Below the pieces are notes generated by a model that was not told the origin of the DNA, did not search any database, and was given only the letters and a program-made list of their open reading frames with translations. 64,000 nt of DNA from Auricularia sp. M13 (taxonomy: Eukaryota > Basidiomycota > Agaricomycetes > Auriculariales > Auriculariaceae): NCBI GenBank assembly GCA_037042915.1, contig CM073195.1, positions 3,224,001 through 3,288,000 on the forward strand, given 5' to 3'. The stretch's first letter is position 1. Each line of letters starts with the position of its first letter. This document shows positions 1-12,369 of this stretch, piece by piece. Both the position numbers and the translations under genes were made by a program.

Positions 1-3000
1 ACGGAAAGAGCGCATACACGAGCCGTCGCAAAGAAGATGGCAGCGCAGCTGGCGCCTTGAGGGTTGCGTCAGTGTCGCCGCCTCAGAGGCAGTATAGTTG
101 AAGCAACATACAAGTAGCCAGGAACATGTCGGGAATGATATTCATGGGCAAGAACGCAGCCGCGATGCTAAGACTATAACTATGTCAGCGGGGAATGAGA
201 CTGGGCTAGCGACCGACGCACCCTGCGGCCACAGCGAGATAGCTGCATAAACACAGCATACGGCCCGCAAAACGCAGTTCGGCTGCCCCAGCAGCGGTAC
301 TTCGTAACACCTTCCAGTTTTTCCATAGTGTCAAGATTATCTGGACTGTAGGCGGGCGGGGGAAGTGAGTGAAGCTCCGGTTGTCCTGTCACAGCCACGT
401 ACCTTTGAAGACGAGTGTCGGTATCAAAAACCCAGCGGTTGCTATCCCCGCCGACATCGTGCTACATGGGCTCAACTGACCGCTTGGAAGGATGGTCCCG
501 CGGCATCGCTTACAAAGGACCGTGTTCAACGGTGCAATAGAATCGCCGCCGCAACGATATTCCCGCTGGGTCATCGTATGGCTGCAGGAATATCAGCGTT
601 CCACGCACCGAACTACAAGCTACTAACTGACCAAATGATGAAGTTGATTGACAGCGGTCTGTTCATCTGTCAAGCGACGCTCGCGACAATGCATAGACTC
701 ACAATTACTCCAGGTACAGCAAAGCAGATGGACACCGCGTAGGGGATAACGATAACCTGCTTGCATTGTGAGCGACACGAAAAATAGTTCAGAGATTACT
801 GACAGTGATTTGACGAATAAATAAATTCTTGTGCGCTCTAGCCCGTGCGTCCGCCATGACCTGCATGCGTGCGCGGACCTATGGGAATGAGAGACGGGAC
901 ACATGACCGACCGCCTAACTCGTACCTCGTACATCAGACAAGCGTAAGCCGCAGAGCATCTGTTACCAGCAGTGAGTAAAGTTTATCTTCGCGTGCCATT
1001 CTACTCACGCCGGGATCAACGCAAAGATAAGCGCAGCCTGGATGGCACACGCATTGACGAGAGAGTTTTGCGGAAGAGCCCAGTTCGCGTGGAATCTGTG
1101 AATATATCAACTACTTACTCCAACGGGCTAAAAAAAAAGATCATACAGCAAGCACGTCACTATGCCAGCGAGTATCCAAACAATGCACCTGGTAAAACAG
1201 TGAGTGATGAATAGACCCGGACTGGACGCGAGCAGCATTTACACATTGATCATCGCTGCTGGCCGTGCATGCATGCTCCATGAGACGACGGCGATGATGG
1301 GCAAAAGTACGTGGCTGCCAATTAACCAGAGTGCATAGAAAGCTCTCATAGACAACCCATATGCCTTCATGTTTGCCTCGAAAGCAACGCCTGTTTCCAT
1401 GCCCAACGCTTCAGCCGCAGAAAGGACTCGATGAATAATCTCACCGATCGTCCGCAGGTGTGTAACAGCCATCCTGTCTGACGCAGGCGGAATAAAGGCG
1501 GGAGGCGTCCTGCCAAGTTACGAGGCGGACCAGCCAGAGTGGACGAGCTGTCGACAGAAGAAGGGCGACCAAGCGCACATTCAAACAGCGTCAGGGATCG
1601 ATGAGATTATAAGCAAGCCCTGAGGCGGCCCAGAGGGGAATCAATCGAGCATGTTTGGCGTATGCGGTCCAGGACCTGCGAAGATTGGCAAATCAGCAGT
1701 GGCATGCCCTGAGAAGTACGATCCGATCATAAGAACGTGGTTGGAGCCCATAGAAGAAGAGCTTCGTCACAGCCATGAAACGATCCGTACGCACTGGTCA
1801 TGCGAGGCAATATTGTTTCGAGAGCGTCCCCCCCAAAATTGATTGGTATGAAAGCGAGTCCTGAAATCCGAGTTTACGCAGCGAATCCAGGTTAAGCCAT
1901 GCGAGATCTTCGAGTCTGTGCAATTGTCCGGTGAATGGCCGGTTATCAGAAATCAACGAGGCGACTACACCACACAGCATCCTCAGCGCTACGGGCACCG
2001 GCAACGTAACGTCAGAACCCGGTAATGCAACCCGCTGGAGCGGTTAGTGTATGCGATGCAGTGAGCTTCTTCGAAGAAAACGATGTGGCCGGGGATCGAC
2101 AACAGCGACCCGCAAACATTGAGACACTCGACAATGATGACCAGACCGTCGTCAAGATTTCCCGCGCACCATTAGATGCGAACAGCGAAATCCCAGGGTT
2201 CGAAAACGCACAGCCTATGTGCCAGAAACAGACAAAATCCGGAACCGTCGGCGTCTACGAGTCGCAATCCCAATGCGGCCGCTCGAGAGAACTCAGGAAC
2301 TAACGTGCAGCTTCGAGGGAAAGACAGGAGTCGACAAAAAAACCCGACGGCAGAAAAATTACGCAGGCATGTGCAGCGGCGGTTCCCGACCATGAGAGCG
2401 GCAGCCTTTGAAATCGAAGAAATCAGCGACCAGGGTTTTCCGGACAGTCGTCATGAAGACGCTGGAAAGACGCTGCGTGTCAAAGATGAGCATATAAGAG
2501 AAATGAAGAATGATGCCCACAGCATAGCTATGAAAGGGAGCTGCTATGTCCATAAGTGCTTGCTTGGAGTACGATGGATTGACCGACCAGAACTAATGAA
2601 TGTCGAAGGACTCATTAGATATGTATGAGTTCGAGGTAAACCGATGAACAGCTCGCACGCACCAGACAATCGCTGCTCCGCGCGGGTGCGCATCTATTGC
2701 AGTGAGTAGTACAGCTGAAGATGGGCAACGGTGATGGCGAGCGGGCGAGGATAAGGCTCGTCAGCTATTATCGTCTTCCTCCGGTGTTGATTACGTTGCG
2801 TGTCGTGGCCTGGAGGGGCCAGCGCGCCAGGTTGTGAACGCAGAGCGAAAGGCGGGATAGTTATACGATCGCATTACGCTTGTCGTATGGTCACATCCGC
2901 CTTACAGGTGGTCATGAAAGGGCCCCTTTATCGAGGCGCACAGACATAAGACATGGCGACAGCCTGACAGCACCGAGAGTACTATAGAAGGCAATTAGTT

Positions 3001-4640
3001 AATAGTCCGCTGCAAGCCATATATAAGCAGATGGGGTGCAAAAGATTGGCATCCGCACCTTTGCTTGTCGCACTAGAAGCACCCGTTTAGATCCCGCGAA
3101 GAGAAGTCGCAGAAGCCCAAACGTCGGCGCGGTATCGTTGACAGACTGGGCCGCCCATGTAGACGGCTTCAAGTCGCGATGTGGAAGTGGTGCCAGCGCC
3201 AGCGGCTGGCCCGTAAACAAGCCCGATGCAACGCTCTGTAGACCGCACACGCGCACGGCATGGATCACTCGTCGTGCAAGGTTTCTGCGAGAAAAATGCC
3301 GGCCGAGGAAGGCTTCCCATGCGCTTTCCCAGATTCACGCTGGTCGTCGCTGTTGATCTGCTGGATCATGGAGTTTTGAGCGAGGAAGCGGAAGCCGGTA
3401 TACGTGTAGTCACTCTGGGCTGGCCATTCGCCTGCATGTGCATCCTCCTCCGTCCGTAGAGACGAAGCGCCTCAAGAAGCAGCTCGGTGCCCCGAGCGCG
3501 AGTCGTGCTGCAGTGGAGCAAGAGGGACGCAATATGGTGAGCTGGTATGACAGATTAGGAAATTCACACGCGGTGCTCAAGTCAGCAAACGCTCACGAAG
3601 GGATATAATCATGCGCCTGCGAGGACGTATAGCAGCCGCCACGGCAGTATAGACCAAGAGACGAGGCTGTCTGCCGCTTTGCTGGGGTCGATGAGTATGT
3701 GCATGCTGGAGGAATGGATGCCGGTCTGATCCAAGACGCATTCCCATGATTCCGTTTGATGCCGTTGCCACTGGTGCAACTCAATCATTACCTAGGTACA
3801 GTGGCAAAGACTTACGTATCAAGATAGATAGATACCACGCACTTCTTCGCTGCTCTCCGCGACTCCTTAATGAATGGGTAATTTCCGTATGGCACATTAA
3901 TGGCGCCGGCGTCGGCCCCGCGGTGACACAAGGCGCTGCATCCCACAAAGCCCTAGTCTCATGGCTCGCTGAAACTGTATCACAACATCCGCTTCGTTGA
4001 CATCAGTATGCTCCGAAGAGGCCGCTCGTCCCGGGCTTGAACTTTGAAATGGGCACCTTGCGAGGGTCCGACATAATTACCTCATGTTTTTCTGCTCTAA
4101 TACAGTAGGTCTGGTTTGGCTGTACTGGTAGAAAACTCGGCTCAGATAGATGGTGATGATGTATGGTGCGGCCAGAATTGCGAGCGTTCGACACAACTTC
4201 GCGCATCACCTTCTCGCGGGATCAAACGTTCAAACACAATGGAGAGGGGTCAAAGAAGGAATCATTCATCGATACGACGGCGGAGGGAGGCAAAGCGGTC
4301 ATGTGCAGTGCTGCGGGGGACGGAAATGAGTTCGCCATGCGAGGCCCTGTGCAGGGGGAGCACAATGAGGGCCGCACTGTTCCAACGTGTAGACAATACC
4401 GTACCACGGCGACTTCCTCATAGACAGCCACAACGTGTGTCTAGAGCTCTCATTGGTTTTTAGTAAGGATAATGTAAGCCCGGCGCTCTCACGGTCGCTT
4501 CGACGCGCATACGGTATCCCTATAGAGCTGCTGCCGGAGAGGTTGCGCTCTTTAGTGGACACCAGCGAGGTGGAAACGCCAATCATGCTGAGAATCATTA
4601 TCGCGGGAGATATCATGTGTAATGCTGATGAAGGGCTGAC
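1..4640. other. Intergenic region, no gene recognised
   Basis: Only short, mutually overlapping open frames occur here, the longest about 150 codons at 2176-2628 on the plus strand. None shows a recognisable domain, a run of spliceable exons or the codon bias of the neighbouring genes. Base composition is closer to 50% GC than in the gene-dense parts. I saw no long repeat, transposase motif or RNA gene. It may be decayed repeat or subtelomere-like DNA, but nothing in the sequence proves that. Confidence 0.5.
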
Positions 4641-4827
4641 TATAAAGAGGAGGGGATCCGAGTCGCCATCGCTAGCTGCGGCTTCATCACACACACCTTT
4701 CGACCCTTCCCTTCTCTCGCATCTCTGCATCATGGATACCACCAACACGGACGGCATACGCTCGGAGAGCACAGAGTCTAGCGTGTCCCGGGTTTGCTGG
4801 AGCAGGCCTTGGCAGCTTGTTCCGTGA
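4641..4827 (+). pseudogene. Possible truncated gene start with TATA box
   Basis: A TATAAAG box lies at 4641-4647. It is followed by a pyrimidine-rich leader (TTCCCTTCTCTCGCATC) and an ATG at 4732 about 85 nt downstream, the usual layout of a fungal promoter. The frame begins MDTTNTDGIRSESTESSVSR, a polar start of the kind seen in sugar transporters, and stops at 4827. No continuation exon was found up to the next gene. I read it as the 5' remnant of a deleted gene, but a chance promoter-like stretch is possible. Confidence 0.25.
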
Positions 4828-5389
4828 CGTCGCGATTCGACTCCCGCGCGAGCACGTTACCATGGCCGGTGCTCGAGCGATTCGGGGCACAATGGACGTC
4901 TAAAATTGCTCTATCATCCACCCGAAGCTTCCCAGAGGAAGGAGTGGGGGAAGGCCGCCCTGGAACCGCGCGGACGAAGGTCAGCATGTGCAATGTTCTC
5001 TTAAAGGGTTGCATACTATACGAGTCCGTTCTGAGCCCAGGACGCGCGCATGGGTCGGTAAAAGGGTGGCTACTGGCATCGGAAGGATGTCAGAATGAAA
5101 GGTAGAATCCGTTGTGTTATGGCGGCCATGTCCATACTCCAATTGAAAATTTTGAAGCACGCACGCACTATCAGCGGAAACGAAGTCGAGCTCGACCGTC
5201 GAATCTTGAGGCATGTCGATTCTCTCATAATGTCGGACATAGAACGTACCCCGAGGCCTGGACATGAAGGCGTTGGACCACGCGGCGACCACTTGGATTT
5301 GGCAGGATTACTGATACACTACTGTACAGGACAGCAGCAAAGAAGCAGACATTGCGCGACAGCAGATTTCAGTCTAACGTAGAACGAGT

Positions 5390-6316
5390 TTACCCAGATG
5401 TGTGTGGGGTTGGTCCTGCAGCACGACGCCACGGTGAAGACAGGAGCTTGCCGCCAGAGCCCACCACTCCCGTAACGAGGCTGATCAAGGTCCATATCGA
5501 GAACGGAACCGCAAAAGGGTTGCCCGGAACGAGGTCAGCAGCAGCCTCCATACCCTGCTGCAGCATTGTTGTCTCGTGTCGCGCCACCAGTGCGCCTGCA
5601 TGCGCTCGTTCCTCTTTAGCGCGAGCGGCCTCCTCTTCCTCGTCAATGGGGAGACCGTCGTACGGGGATGAAGGAAATAGCTCTGAATGCGACGAAGAGC
5701 CTCGGGTGAGCAACTTGACGGTATCCTCGTCGAAGCTGAACACGGAACGGAAGAGATCGAGCAGCGGCAGATGAATAGGCGGGTGCGGACTGTTGCGCGC
5801 GAGGTGGAGATGGGGTCCAGACGATCGCGTGGAGATGGTGCGCGCGCGGGCCTCGAGTTTAGGCTGGACCACGAGCTGGAACCAGCGCTCCCGGTCGCGC
5901 GCGCTGTCAGGGAACACCATCGCGCCGCTGGCACTCCGTCCGTTTTGCTGCCACAATGCCAGGTCATTTGCTTCGTTTTCGTCCTCTTCCAGGTCGCCCC
6001 AGCCGCTGGGCGTGAAGCTGCTGCTTCGGCCAGTGCTTAGAAGACTGTTGGTTCGGCTGAGCGAACGCCCGCGCCGCGCGCTCGTTCGATGGGACAACAA
6101 CGGGCCCGAATCGGATGGGAAGGTTATGTCCGTAGGAACGGACGAGATGGAACTCGCATATGGCGACGGCGGAGCCGAAGATGCGACTGCAGTGGGCGGC
6201 GACGGGAATATCAGAATGGACGCGGAGGACGTGTCCAGCGTCGGGCGCTCTCTGATCACAGGCGACCCCGCAAGGCTGCGCTCGCGTTTGACGGCAGGAG
6301 TGAAGTATGTAGCCAT
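5390..6316 (-). CDS. Hypothetical protein with C-terminal hydrophobic segment
   Basis: This is a single open frame of 308 codons with no needed intron, starting at the ATG at 6316. The N-terminal 130 residues are Ser/Pro-rich and look disordered, with basic patches such as RRGRSLSRTNS. An acidic stretch (DLEEDENEANDLALW) follows. The middle contains a more conserved-looking block (RERWFQLVVQPKLEARART). Near the C-terminus a hydrophobic run (FAVPFSIWTLISLVTGVVGS) could be a membrane anchor or buried helix. I do not recognise the family. The long open frame with strong GC-third-codon bias, against short frames nearby, supports a real gene. It lies downstream of the pectinesterase on the same strand. 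Confidence 0.7.
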   Translation of the reverse strand: MATYFTPAVKRERSLAGSPVIRERPTLDTSSASILIFPSPPTAVASSAPPSPYASSISSVPTDITFPSDSGPLLSHRTSARRGRSLSRTNSLLSTGRSSSFTPSGWGDLEEDENEANDLALWQQNGRSASGAMVFPDSARDRERWFQLVVQPKLEARARTISTRSSGPHLHLARNSPHPPIHLPLLDLFRSVFSFDEDTVKLLTRGSSSHSELFPSSPYDGLPIDEEEEAARAKEERAHAGALVARHETTMLQQGMEAAADLVPGNPFAVPFSIWTLISLVTGVVGSGGKLLSSPWRRAAGPTPHTSG

Positions 6317-6470
6317 AGCGCGCGAAGTGTTAGACGTGCGATGGTTGAGCGAACGAACGAAACAGATCCCGCGGAGTTTGGACTACATTTCCTGATGTCC
6401 CGAAACAATCACGGCAGCATTTCATTCTCTGCAGTTTCGGCGAGCACAATGAACGGAAGCCGTAAAATTA

Positions 6471-7831
6471 TCACAGAAATTCAGGATCAATCCAATCAGT
6501 GGAGTTGAGGACCGTGAGAATGTCGATTGGCCGGTTAAGAAGGGTTGCGAAACTCGCTCGTTGGTCATTCCACGATCCCGGTCTGTATGGCCAATTTAAG
6601 CTCGTGGCTCAGGTAAAATGATACTGTGCACCTACCCAGTATTGTTAAACTCGGCGAAGGTGATGTTGCTGGTTCTCTCGTCTCCAACATTCCAGATGCT
6701 CCACCCCGCAGGCTTGCTGCACGAAATGAAACAGCCCGAATTAATAGGGAGATAGAATGGGCACAAGGTTACTAACACAACGTCAGAGAGAACACTGTTT
6801 TGATAGACGACGCGGGCAAAAGCGCCCCAGGGACGCCCCAAGAAGGTGGTCCCGTTTCCTGCGGAGTCGTGCCGTGAGTTCATTTCTACATCGCGTGCGT
6901 ATCGGGAATTCAAAACGTACCTTGTATATTTGAGTTGTCGATAACGTACCAGAACGCATCATTGCCCTCGCGGCCGCTGGCCGTTAAATAGCCGCTCCCG
7001 AACTGAGGTTACAGCCAATAAGTACATGCATTCAGCCGTCCGGCCCCCTTACCTGATCAATAATGGATTTCGTGATCCAAATGGAAGCAGAGCGGCCGAA
7101 GATGAAGTCAACCTGCCCTTGGATAAAGCTATTGGAGTAAAATTGAGTGCCCTGGAGAATATCCACAATACTGATCAGGTACTGTCTGATACCGGCAGTG
7201 AAATAGTATGTCCAACCTTGTCAGCCAAGAGGGTGTCTTGGTCTCCTGTGATGCTGCAGCCGTAGCACGCGAACTGGCCGGCCTCTACACTAAGTGCGAT
7301 CGCTTGGGCCTGGGAAACTGGTTTTCCGTATGTATTGGCGATGTTGATGTTGTACAGACTAGGAATACACATCACGTTCTGAGTTCACTGTAGCTGACAA
7401 AGAGGAACGCTAACACACCTGACTCCAGGAGCAAGGACTCTGACGGTCCCGCTTTTGTCGTTACTTCCTGCCTGGGATGCAGGGATATTGTTCGTGAAAG
7501 TGACAGTGTTCTCCAGAAATGTATCAGCTCGAGAGGTTTGCCCGAATACTGTGACATTGGCACGTCTAAGCGAAGGCAGTGAGCATCGACGGGTGTCGAA
7601 CAGCGGTCCGGATACTCACGAAATGGCAATCTGAGTCGTCCAAGTTCCAGCGAATACGAAGAAAGTGTTACTCGACATGTCTTTCAACGCGGCGTTCAAA
7701 TCCGAATATGCAGCCCCGCTTTCAGCTGGACCGACGGTGATGGCGCCAGTAGGCGGAGAGAGGCGCGACGCAGCCCAGACGCAGTGCGGCGCAAGAACTG
7801 ACAATGAGACGAGTGGGAATGCAAGCTTCAT
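6471..7831 (-). CDS. Secreted pectin methylesterase (paralog 1)
   Basis: Removes methyl groups from cell-wall pectin outside the cell (carbohydrate esterase family 8). Eight exons give 327 residues: 7620-7831, 7419-7565, 7217-7358, 7053-7151, 6921-7002, 6777-6885, 6636-6716 and 6471-6582. The N-terminus MKLAFPLVSLSVLAPHCVWA is a signal peptide. Hallmarks are present in order: GDQDTLL with the transition-state Gln, QVDFIFG with the nucleophilic Asp, and FLGRPWG with the Arg/Trp substrate residues. The last exon, ending in DWIDPEF, is needed to close the beta-helix tail and lies beyond a 53 nt intron. Every donor is GT and the frame is open throughout. A paralog sits at 34975-36379 in the opposite orientation with matching intron positions except one. 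Confidence 0.92.
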
Positions 7832-8534
7832 AGTGGATATTGGGGGGTGGGGAGGCGGACGGCGATCTGGGAATGTGAACCAGCGACGAGGTACTTAAGG
7901 ACGTAGCAGACCCTGTGGTGCACGCGGCCCGGCGCAGCGTGCATTCAGCGGGCAAGAACAAGAGTGCACATGACAGCGTGAGATGGCGACCAGCGTCTCG
8001 TTCGCTGTTGCACGGGTGATTATCGGCATGGGCCAATTCACTATTCGAGCTGGAGTCGTGGGCGCGGGTCCCTGAAACCTAAATATAGCGCAGGCTGCGT
8101 CTACGTGGATGTAAACAGCAGCGAGCAAACGCTCCCAGGCCGTAGATGACCACGCGTAGAGCAAAGATATGCTGTATGCGTTGATAGAGCGACTGGCGCT
8201 GCGGTCTCCAGTGCTGTAGCATGTGTGCTCAGAAAAGGAAGTCGGAGTCAGAGTCACGCTTTCTGACTCCGACCCCAGTCGCGCTCGGTTTTACGCTCGA
8301 ATACACTTCTATAGACACAGTCACGCGTTTGTGAACGCATTCCCGTAGCAAAAGACACAGGATGGCCAAATTTGCTCGTCCTGACCTCTCACACATGAGC
8401 CGAGCGTGGACTGTAGTACTGTGAGGACAGACTCAGGACTATCCTTTGCGGGAGGCAGAATGCGCTTCGAGTAAAGCGCAAGCATACAGCCCGCGACCTC
8501 ACGAGCAGCCAGTGGGCGTCGCAAAGCCAGCGCC
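7832..8534. other. Intergenic, with hairpin repeat
   Basis: This region separates the divergent starts of the pectinesterase (minus) and copy A of the acidic protein (plus), so it contains both promoters. A CCAATAT motif lies close to the pectinesterase start. The only clear structure is the hairpin repeat at 8241-8277, described separately. No coding region is supported. Confidence 0.5.
8241..8277. repeat. Dispersed hairpin repeat, copy 1
   Basis: The left arm GTCGGAGTCAGA (8241-8252) and right arm TCTGACTCCGAC (8262-8273) form a perfect 12 bp stem around a 9 nt loop. The 29 nt from 8249 to 8277 recur identically at 14850-14878. Identity over 29 nt in non-coding DNA 6.6 kb apart is not expected by chance. 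Confidence 0.7.
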
Positions 8535-8709
8535 CATATACCAAAATTGGCGGACAATAGACGCGAGCCGTGATGTGATCATCGGGCCGGCTGCCGGTGG
8601 CTGCGCTCTGGGCTTCAAAACGCGGTTGAGCGGCAAACAGCCAGCCAAGAGCTTTCTCTCCCTGCAACCGCTACCTTGAACATCGCACCCGCACACTCGC
8701 GCCTACACG

Positions 8710-10735
8710 ATGTACAACGCTGCCATTTCGTTCGTCCGGCGCCTCTCTGGGGCGGCCGACAACGACCAGCACGAGCCGGAAGATTTTTCCAACCACCACA
8801 ATACCGAAACCACTCGCGACGACGACGATGAAGAGTACGATGAGGAAGACGACGACGACGAGCAGATGCCCGAGAGACGCGTTGGACTGGTCGATTATGA
8901 CAGCGACGACGACGACAGCGAAGAGGCCGAAGACGACGACGACAACGGCGAACGCAACGACGGCGAGCACGACGATGGTGAAGACGAGGAGGACATGGGC
9001 GGGCCCTCTGTCGACGACCTCTTCGGCCCCGGCGAGCTCGAGAGGCGCATGGCTGAGGAGGCGGCTGGCATCGACCCCTACGCCGAGGAGTTCGCCGGCA
9101 TGGATCCCTACGTCGACGAATTCGCGGAGGCCCGCACCGAGGTCGACGACGACGACCTCGCGGCTCGCAACGCCGACTTCGACGAGGACGTGCCGGAAAT
9201 CAGCGAGGAGGAGCGCGCGGTCACCGAGGCCATCTACGCCGAAATCCGACGCAAGGTGGCCGAGGACGAGGCCGCGAGGGCCGCCGCGTTCGACACGCCC
9301 TACGTCGCGTCTCCGTCGTCGTCGTCGTCGTCCGCGGGCTCGGAGAGCACCAGCACCGGCTCCGACTTCATGGGCTCATGCGCCGAGCCCGCCAGCGGAA
9401 ACCGCGAGTTCAGGACGCCGCCGCCGGAGGACCTCGACGAGCCGACGACGCCGGTGCTCAATGCGCTCCCGCTCACTAGGGAGGAGCTCGTCGTCCCGAC
9501 TGCGGACATGGTCGCGTCGCTCGCCGGCGCTGCTAGGGGACTCATCCTCCGCACGATGCTCGGCCACGGCCATCGCACGGTCATCCGCCCCAGCAGGCAC
9601 GGCCCGCCGACGCCCTACACCTCGCCGCGCACCTCCCCCACTCCGGACTTTGGCATCGACGAGGCTGACAGTCAGTGCTCTTTCATTCATCTTCGCGAAG
9701 ATGTTGCTGACGTTAGCCCTGCAGATGTGCACGCACCAGTACCGGCGCCCGCCGCGCCCCGCAACGCCCTCAAGCGCACGATGAACGCTGACTACTTCCT
9801 GGCCGACGGAATCGGCGGATACTTCTCGACGCGTGCCCAGCACCAAGTGAGCCGCCCCTGGGAGCCCTCGTACGAGGACACCATGCGGCTCAACGAGCGT
9901 CGTCGCGCGGAAGCCGCCGCCGCTGCCGCGTTATCCGTGCCGCAGCAGCCTGCACCGCTCGCGAGGTCGCCAAGCGTGGAGTCGGACGACGTGGATATGG
10001 CGGGCATCGACAGCGCTGAAGAGGATGACGGTGACTGCTCCCCCTCGCCTGACGAGGGGATGAGCTCCCAGATCCAGCAGGCTGTCGAGCCGCCCGTCCA
10101 TATCGCGACGCCACCGGCCTCGCCCTCGCCATCGCAGCGGCTCAAGCGTGCGCGTTCGGAGGACAACACGGTGGAAGATGGCGCGCACGCGGAGAAACGG
10201 CCTCGAGTCGAAACCGAAACGCAGCCGGGGTCGCCGGCAGCGGAGCGCGTTCGCGCTGGAACGCGCCCTCGCGCACAGGCGGGCACGTCCACTGTGGCGA
10301 CCCGTGAAACGCTTCAGATCTCTACCACGACGACCGCTGCTCCGGCTCCTCCGAGCGCTGGAATGGACGTCGTGGATTACGATGTAGACGTTGACAATGC
10401 GTCCGATGAGGTACGTTCTTTGTGTTTTTCATTCGTGCGCGCTGGTGCTCACCTGTGTTGCTCAGATGCACGTCGAGTCCCTGATACTCGAGCCAGTGGC
10501 TGGCCCGTCGCGTCACCCCGCGACAGCTACCTCGCCTGCCGCTACCCCCAAGCGCCAGCCGCGCCGCCGCGGCCGCGCCGTGCAGAAGACGCCAACCTCG
10601 CCCAGGCGCAGCACGCGTATCCGCGAAAACGCGGCCAGGCGCGCGAAGGCCGCAGAAGACGCGCGCGCTGCCGCTGCCGCCGCGCCGAAGACGATCGCCC
10701 GTCGCGGGAAGCGCAGCGGCAATGGGCGCGCGTGA
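8710..10735 (+). CDS. Acidic protein with basic tail, copy A
   Basis: Unknown function. Exons 8710-9670, 9725-10410 and 10466-10735 give 638 residues. The first intron is 54 nt and in frame, so a read-through form is also open; the second (GTACGT to CTCAG) is required. Residues 15-95 are extremely Asp/Glu-rich, including VGLVDYDSDDDD. A repeated pair follows (IDPYAEEFAGMDPYVDEFAE), then a Glu-rich helix, a Ser-rich linker and Pro/Ser low-complexity sequence. The C-terminal 60 residues are Arg/Lys/Ala-rich (RRSTRIRENAARRAKAAEDA). An acidic N-terminus with a basic tail would suit a nuclear, histone- or nucleic-acid-binding protein, but this is inference. Copy B at 20190-22233 is nearly identical. 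Confidence 0.75.
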
Positions 10736-11093
10736 AGTGTTGCCTTTGTAGCTTCGAACATGAGGTGGCGCGTCGTAGTCAGCCTCGCCAGCGCGTTGAC
10801 CGCCACCTCTTACACTCACCCCACGCCACGTCTTCCCGCCGCCATTCAGCCGACTGAGGCCATGGACGCCCGAGGCCGCTGAGCCTGCCTTTGTCGTCGT
10901 CGGCATCTCGAGTTTCCCCATTGCGTCGGCCGACCGCGACAGAGCTTACTCGTCCGGCGTCGTCGTCGCCATCGTAGCACTCGCCCCCCTCCCCCCTCCT
11001 CTCGATTGTGCATACTTGTACCACACCTTCGCCGCACATAGCCCCGTCACGACCCCTCTCCCATAACGACCCCTGGTTTCGGTTCAGCCTCGG
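10736..11093 (+). other. 3' flank of copy A
   Basis: Non-coding sequence downstream of copy A that aligns with the 3' flank of copy B (19870-20189, reversed). It includes the shared C-rich stretch around CGCACATAGCCCC. No separate gene is supported. It ends at CTCGG, where the inserted 1.6 kb segment begins. Confidence 0.6.
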
Positions 11094-11115
11094 AAGGAAG
11101 GAAGGAAGGAAGGTC

Positions 11116-11259
11116 TATTCCGAGAGTTATCCCGACATTTCTAGGCAAATTTTGTCATCGCTCCCAGGACTCGCAGTCAAGCTAAAGCTCAACGTGCCCA
11201 CTGACGCCTACGCTAAGCAGCCGGCCGTCCAGCTCTTCGCCCTCTACGAGCCATCGTAA
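11116..11259 (+). pseudogene. Possible C-terminal fragment of an unknown gene
   Basis: The frame reads VYSESYPDISRQILSSLPGL then AVKLKLNVPTDAYAKQPAVQ and ends in a TAA at the close of the frame. Composition and amphipathic pattern look like a real protein end, unlike the surrounding frames. It is preceded by a GGAA microsatellite at the insertion junction, so no upstream exon is available. I do not recognise the family. It could be a captured gene fragment. Confidence 0.3.
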
Positions 11260-12290
11260 ACCAGATCCCTCCCCGCCGATTCCGCCTACACGCGATGAGT
11301 GCAACAAAAGATCTACTGGCATACTATATAGGGGGCACTGGCTATATGACTCCTCCATTTTGAGCTTTGTTGAGTGTCAATGGTCGGCCGTGTTGTGTGC
11401 ATATAGGACGTGCAAAAGTGTAGATATCTCGATGTCATGGTCATCGATTCGACGGAACCTGCGAGGGAAGATACAGATTTCCGTATACAGAGGTGCGAGC
11501 ACCGGGCAGTCATATACTCCAAGGCTTCGACCCTGATAATGGCATGGATTGCACATCCATGCCGCGGGTCGATGCGAGCCATGTCTTTCGTTGCCGTAGG
11601 CGGCAGGCTGACAGTCATGGTCTTTTGGGAGTACTTATAGCGTACACGGCCGCACTTGCTTTGCTTGCCTGAGTTTCGTAACTTTATGAGAAGATCATGT
11701 GAGCACGCGACATCGGGCTGCTCGGACAGCAGCAAAGTCGACAGATGGCTCAGCGGTGACACTGTGCAAGACGCGTCTCTCTTTGCCGGTCCGCTGCTTG
11801 AATTAGAGAGGTCACTAAGCAGCTCGTGTTGACCATGTGTGTCGACATTATGAGAGTGAGGGCGCAGGTTGAGCAACACTAGTGGACCTTTCGCTGTGTA
11901 GATCACACAGCAACAACGTCGTGGGCATGCACGCGGCCGGATATCAACATATGGGGCCATATGTATGGGACCAGCATGCATCATACTCAAAGTAGTTAAG
12001 AGCCGTGCAGTATACATTACTGTGCGCACCCGGGACAGAAAGTTTCTTTGGCCTCAGCGAGTTGCGCGCGTGTGCAGCACGTAAGGCGACCAAGCAGCAA
12101 CAGCAATAGAGGGTATGTACAGCCCCCACGTATTGCACCAGGCATACTTGTTGCCAGCACTCACACGCACGGTATGAGCTCAGAACGGCGGACCATGGTT
12201 GCGCGCGAGACAACGAGACATGGATGTAGCGCAGATGCGCGTTCAAGGTTCCCGTTATCGTCGCCGGAGCAGCCCCGCATCCGATATATC

Positions 12291-12369
12291 GACGGTATGT
12301 GCAGGTAGATGGGCACCCAGTGCAAGGACGCAGTAGGTCAGCGAGCGCGGGCTGGCCAGTTGCCTGTTT
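12291..12369 (+). repeat. Diverged 79 nt direct repeat, unit 1
   Basis: Begins GACGGTATGTGCAGGT and ends CAGTTGCCTGTTT. About two thirds of positions match unit 2 at 12598-12676, which has exactly the same length. Both lie inside the 1.6 kb insertion. Confidence 0.5.

Noticed and set aside
8828-9784. 318-codon Arg/Ser/Thr-rich frame overlapping copy A
   Set aside because: A frame shadow of the repeated GAC/GAG codons of the acidic protein.
11313-12029. 238-codon open frame inside the insertion
   Set aside because: Composition is unlike coding sequence here, with no motif; possible transposon protein not excluded but unsupported.
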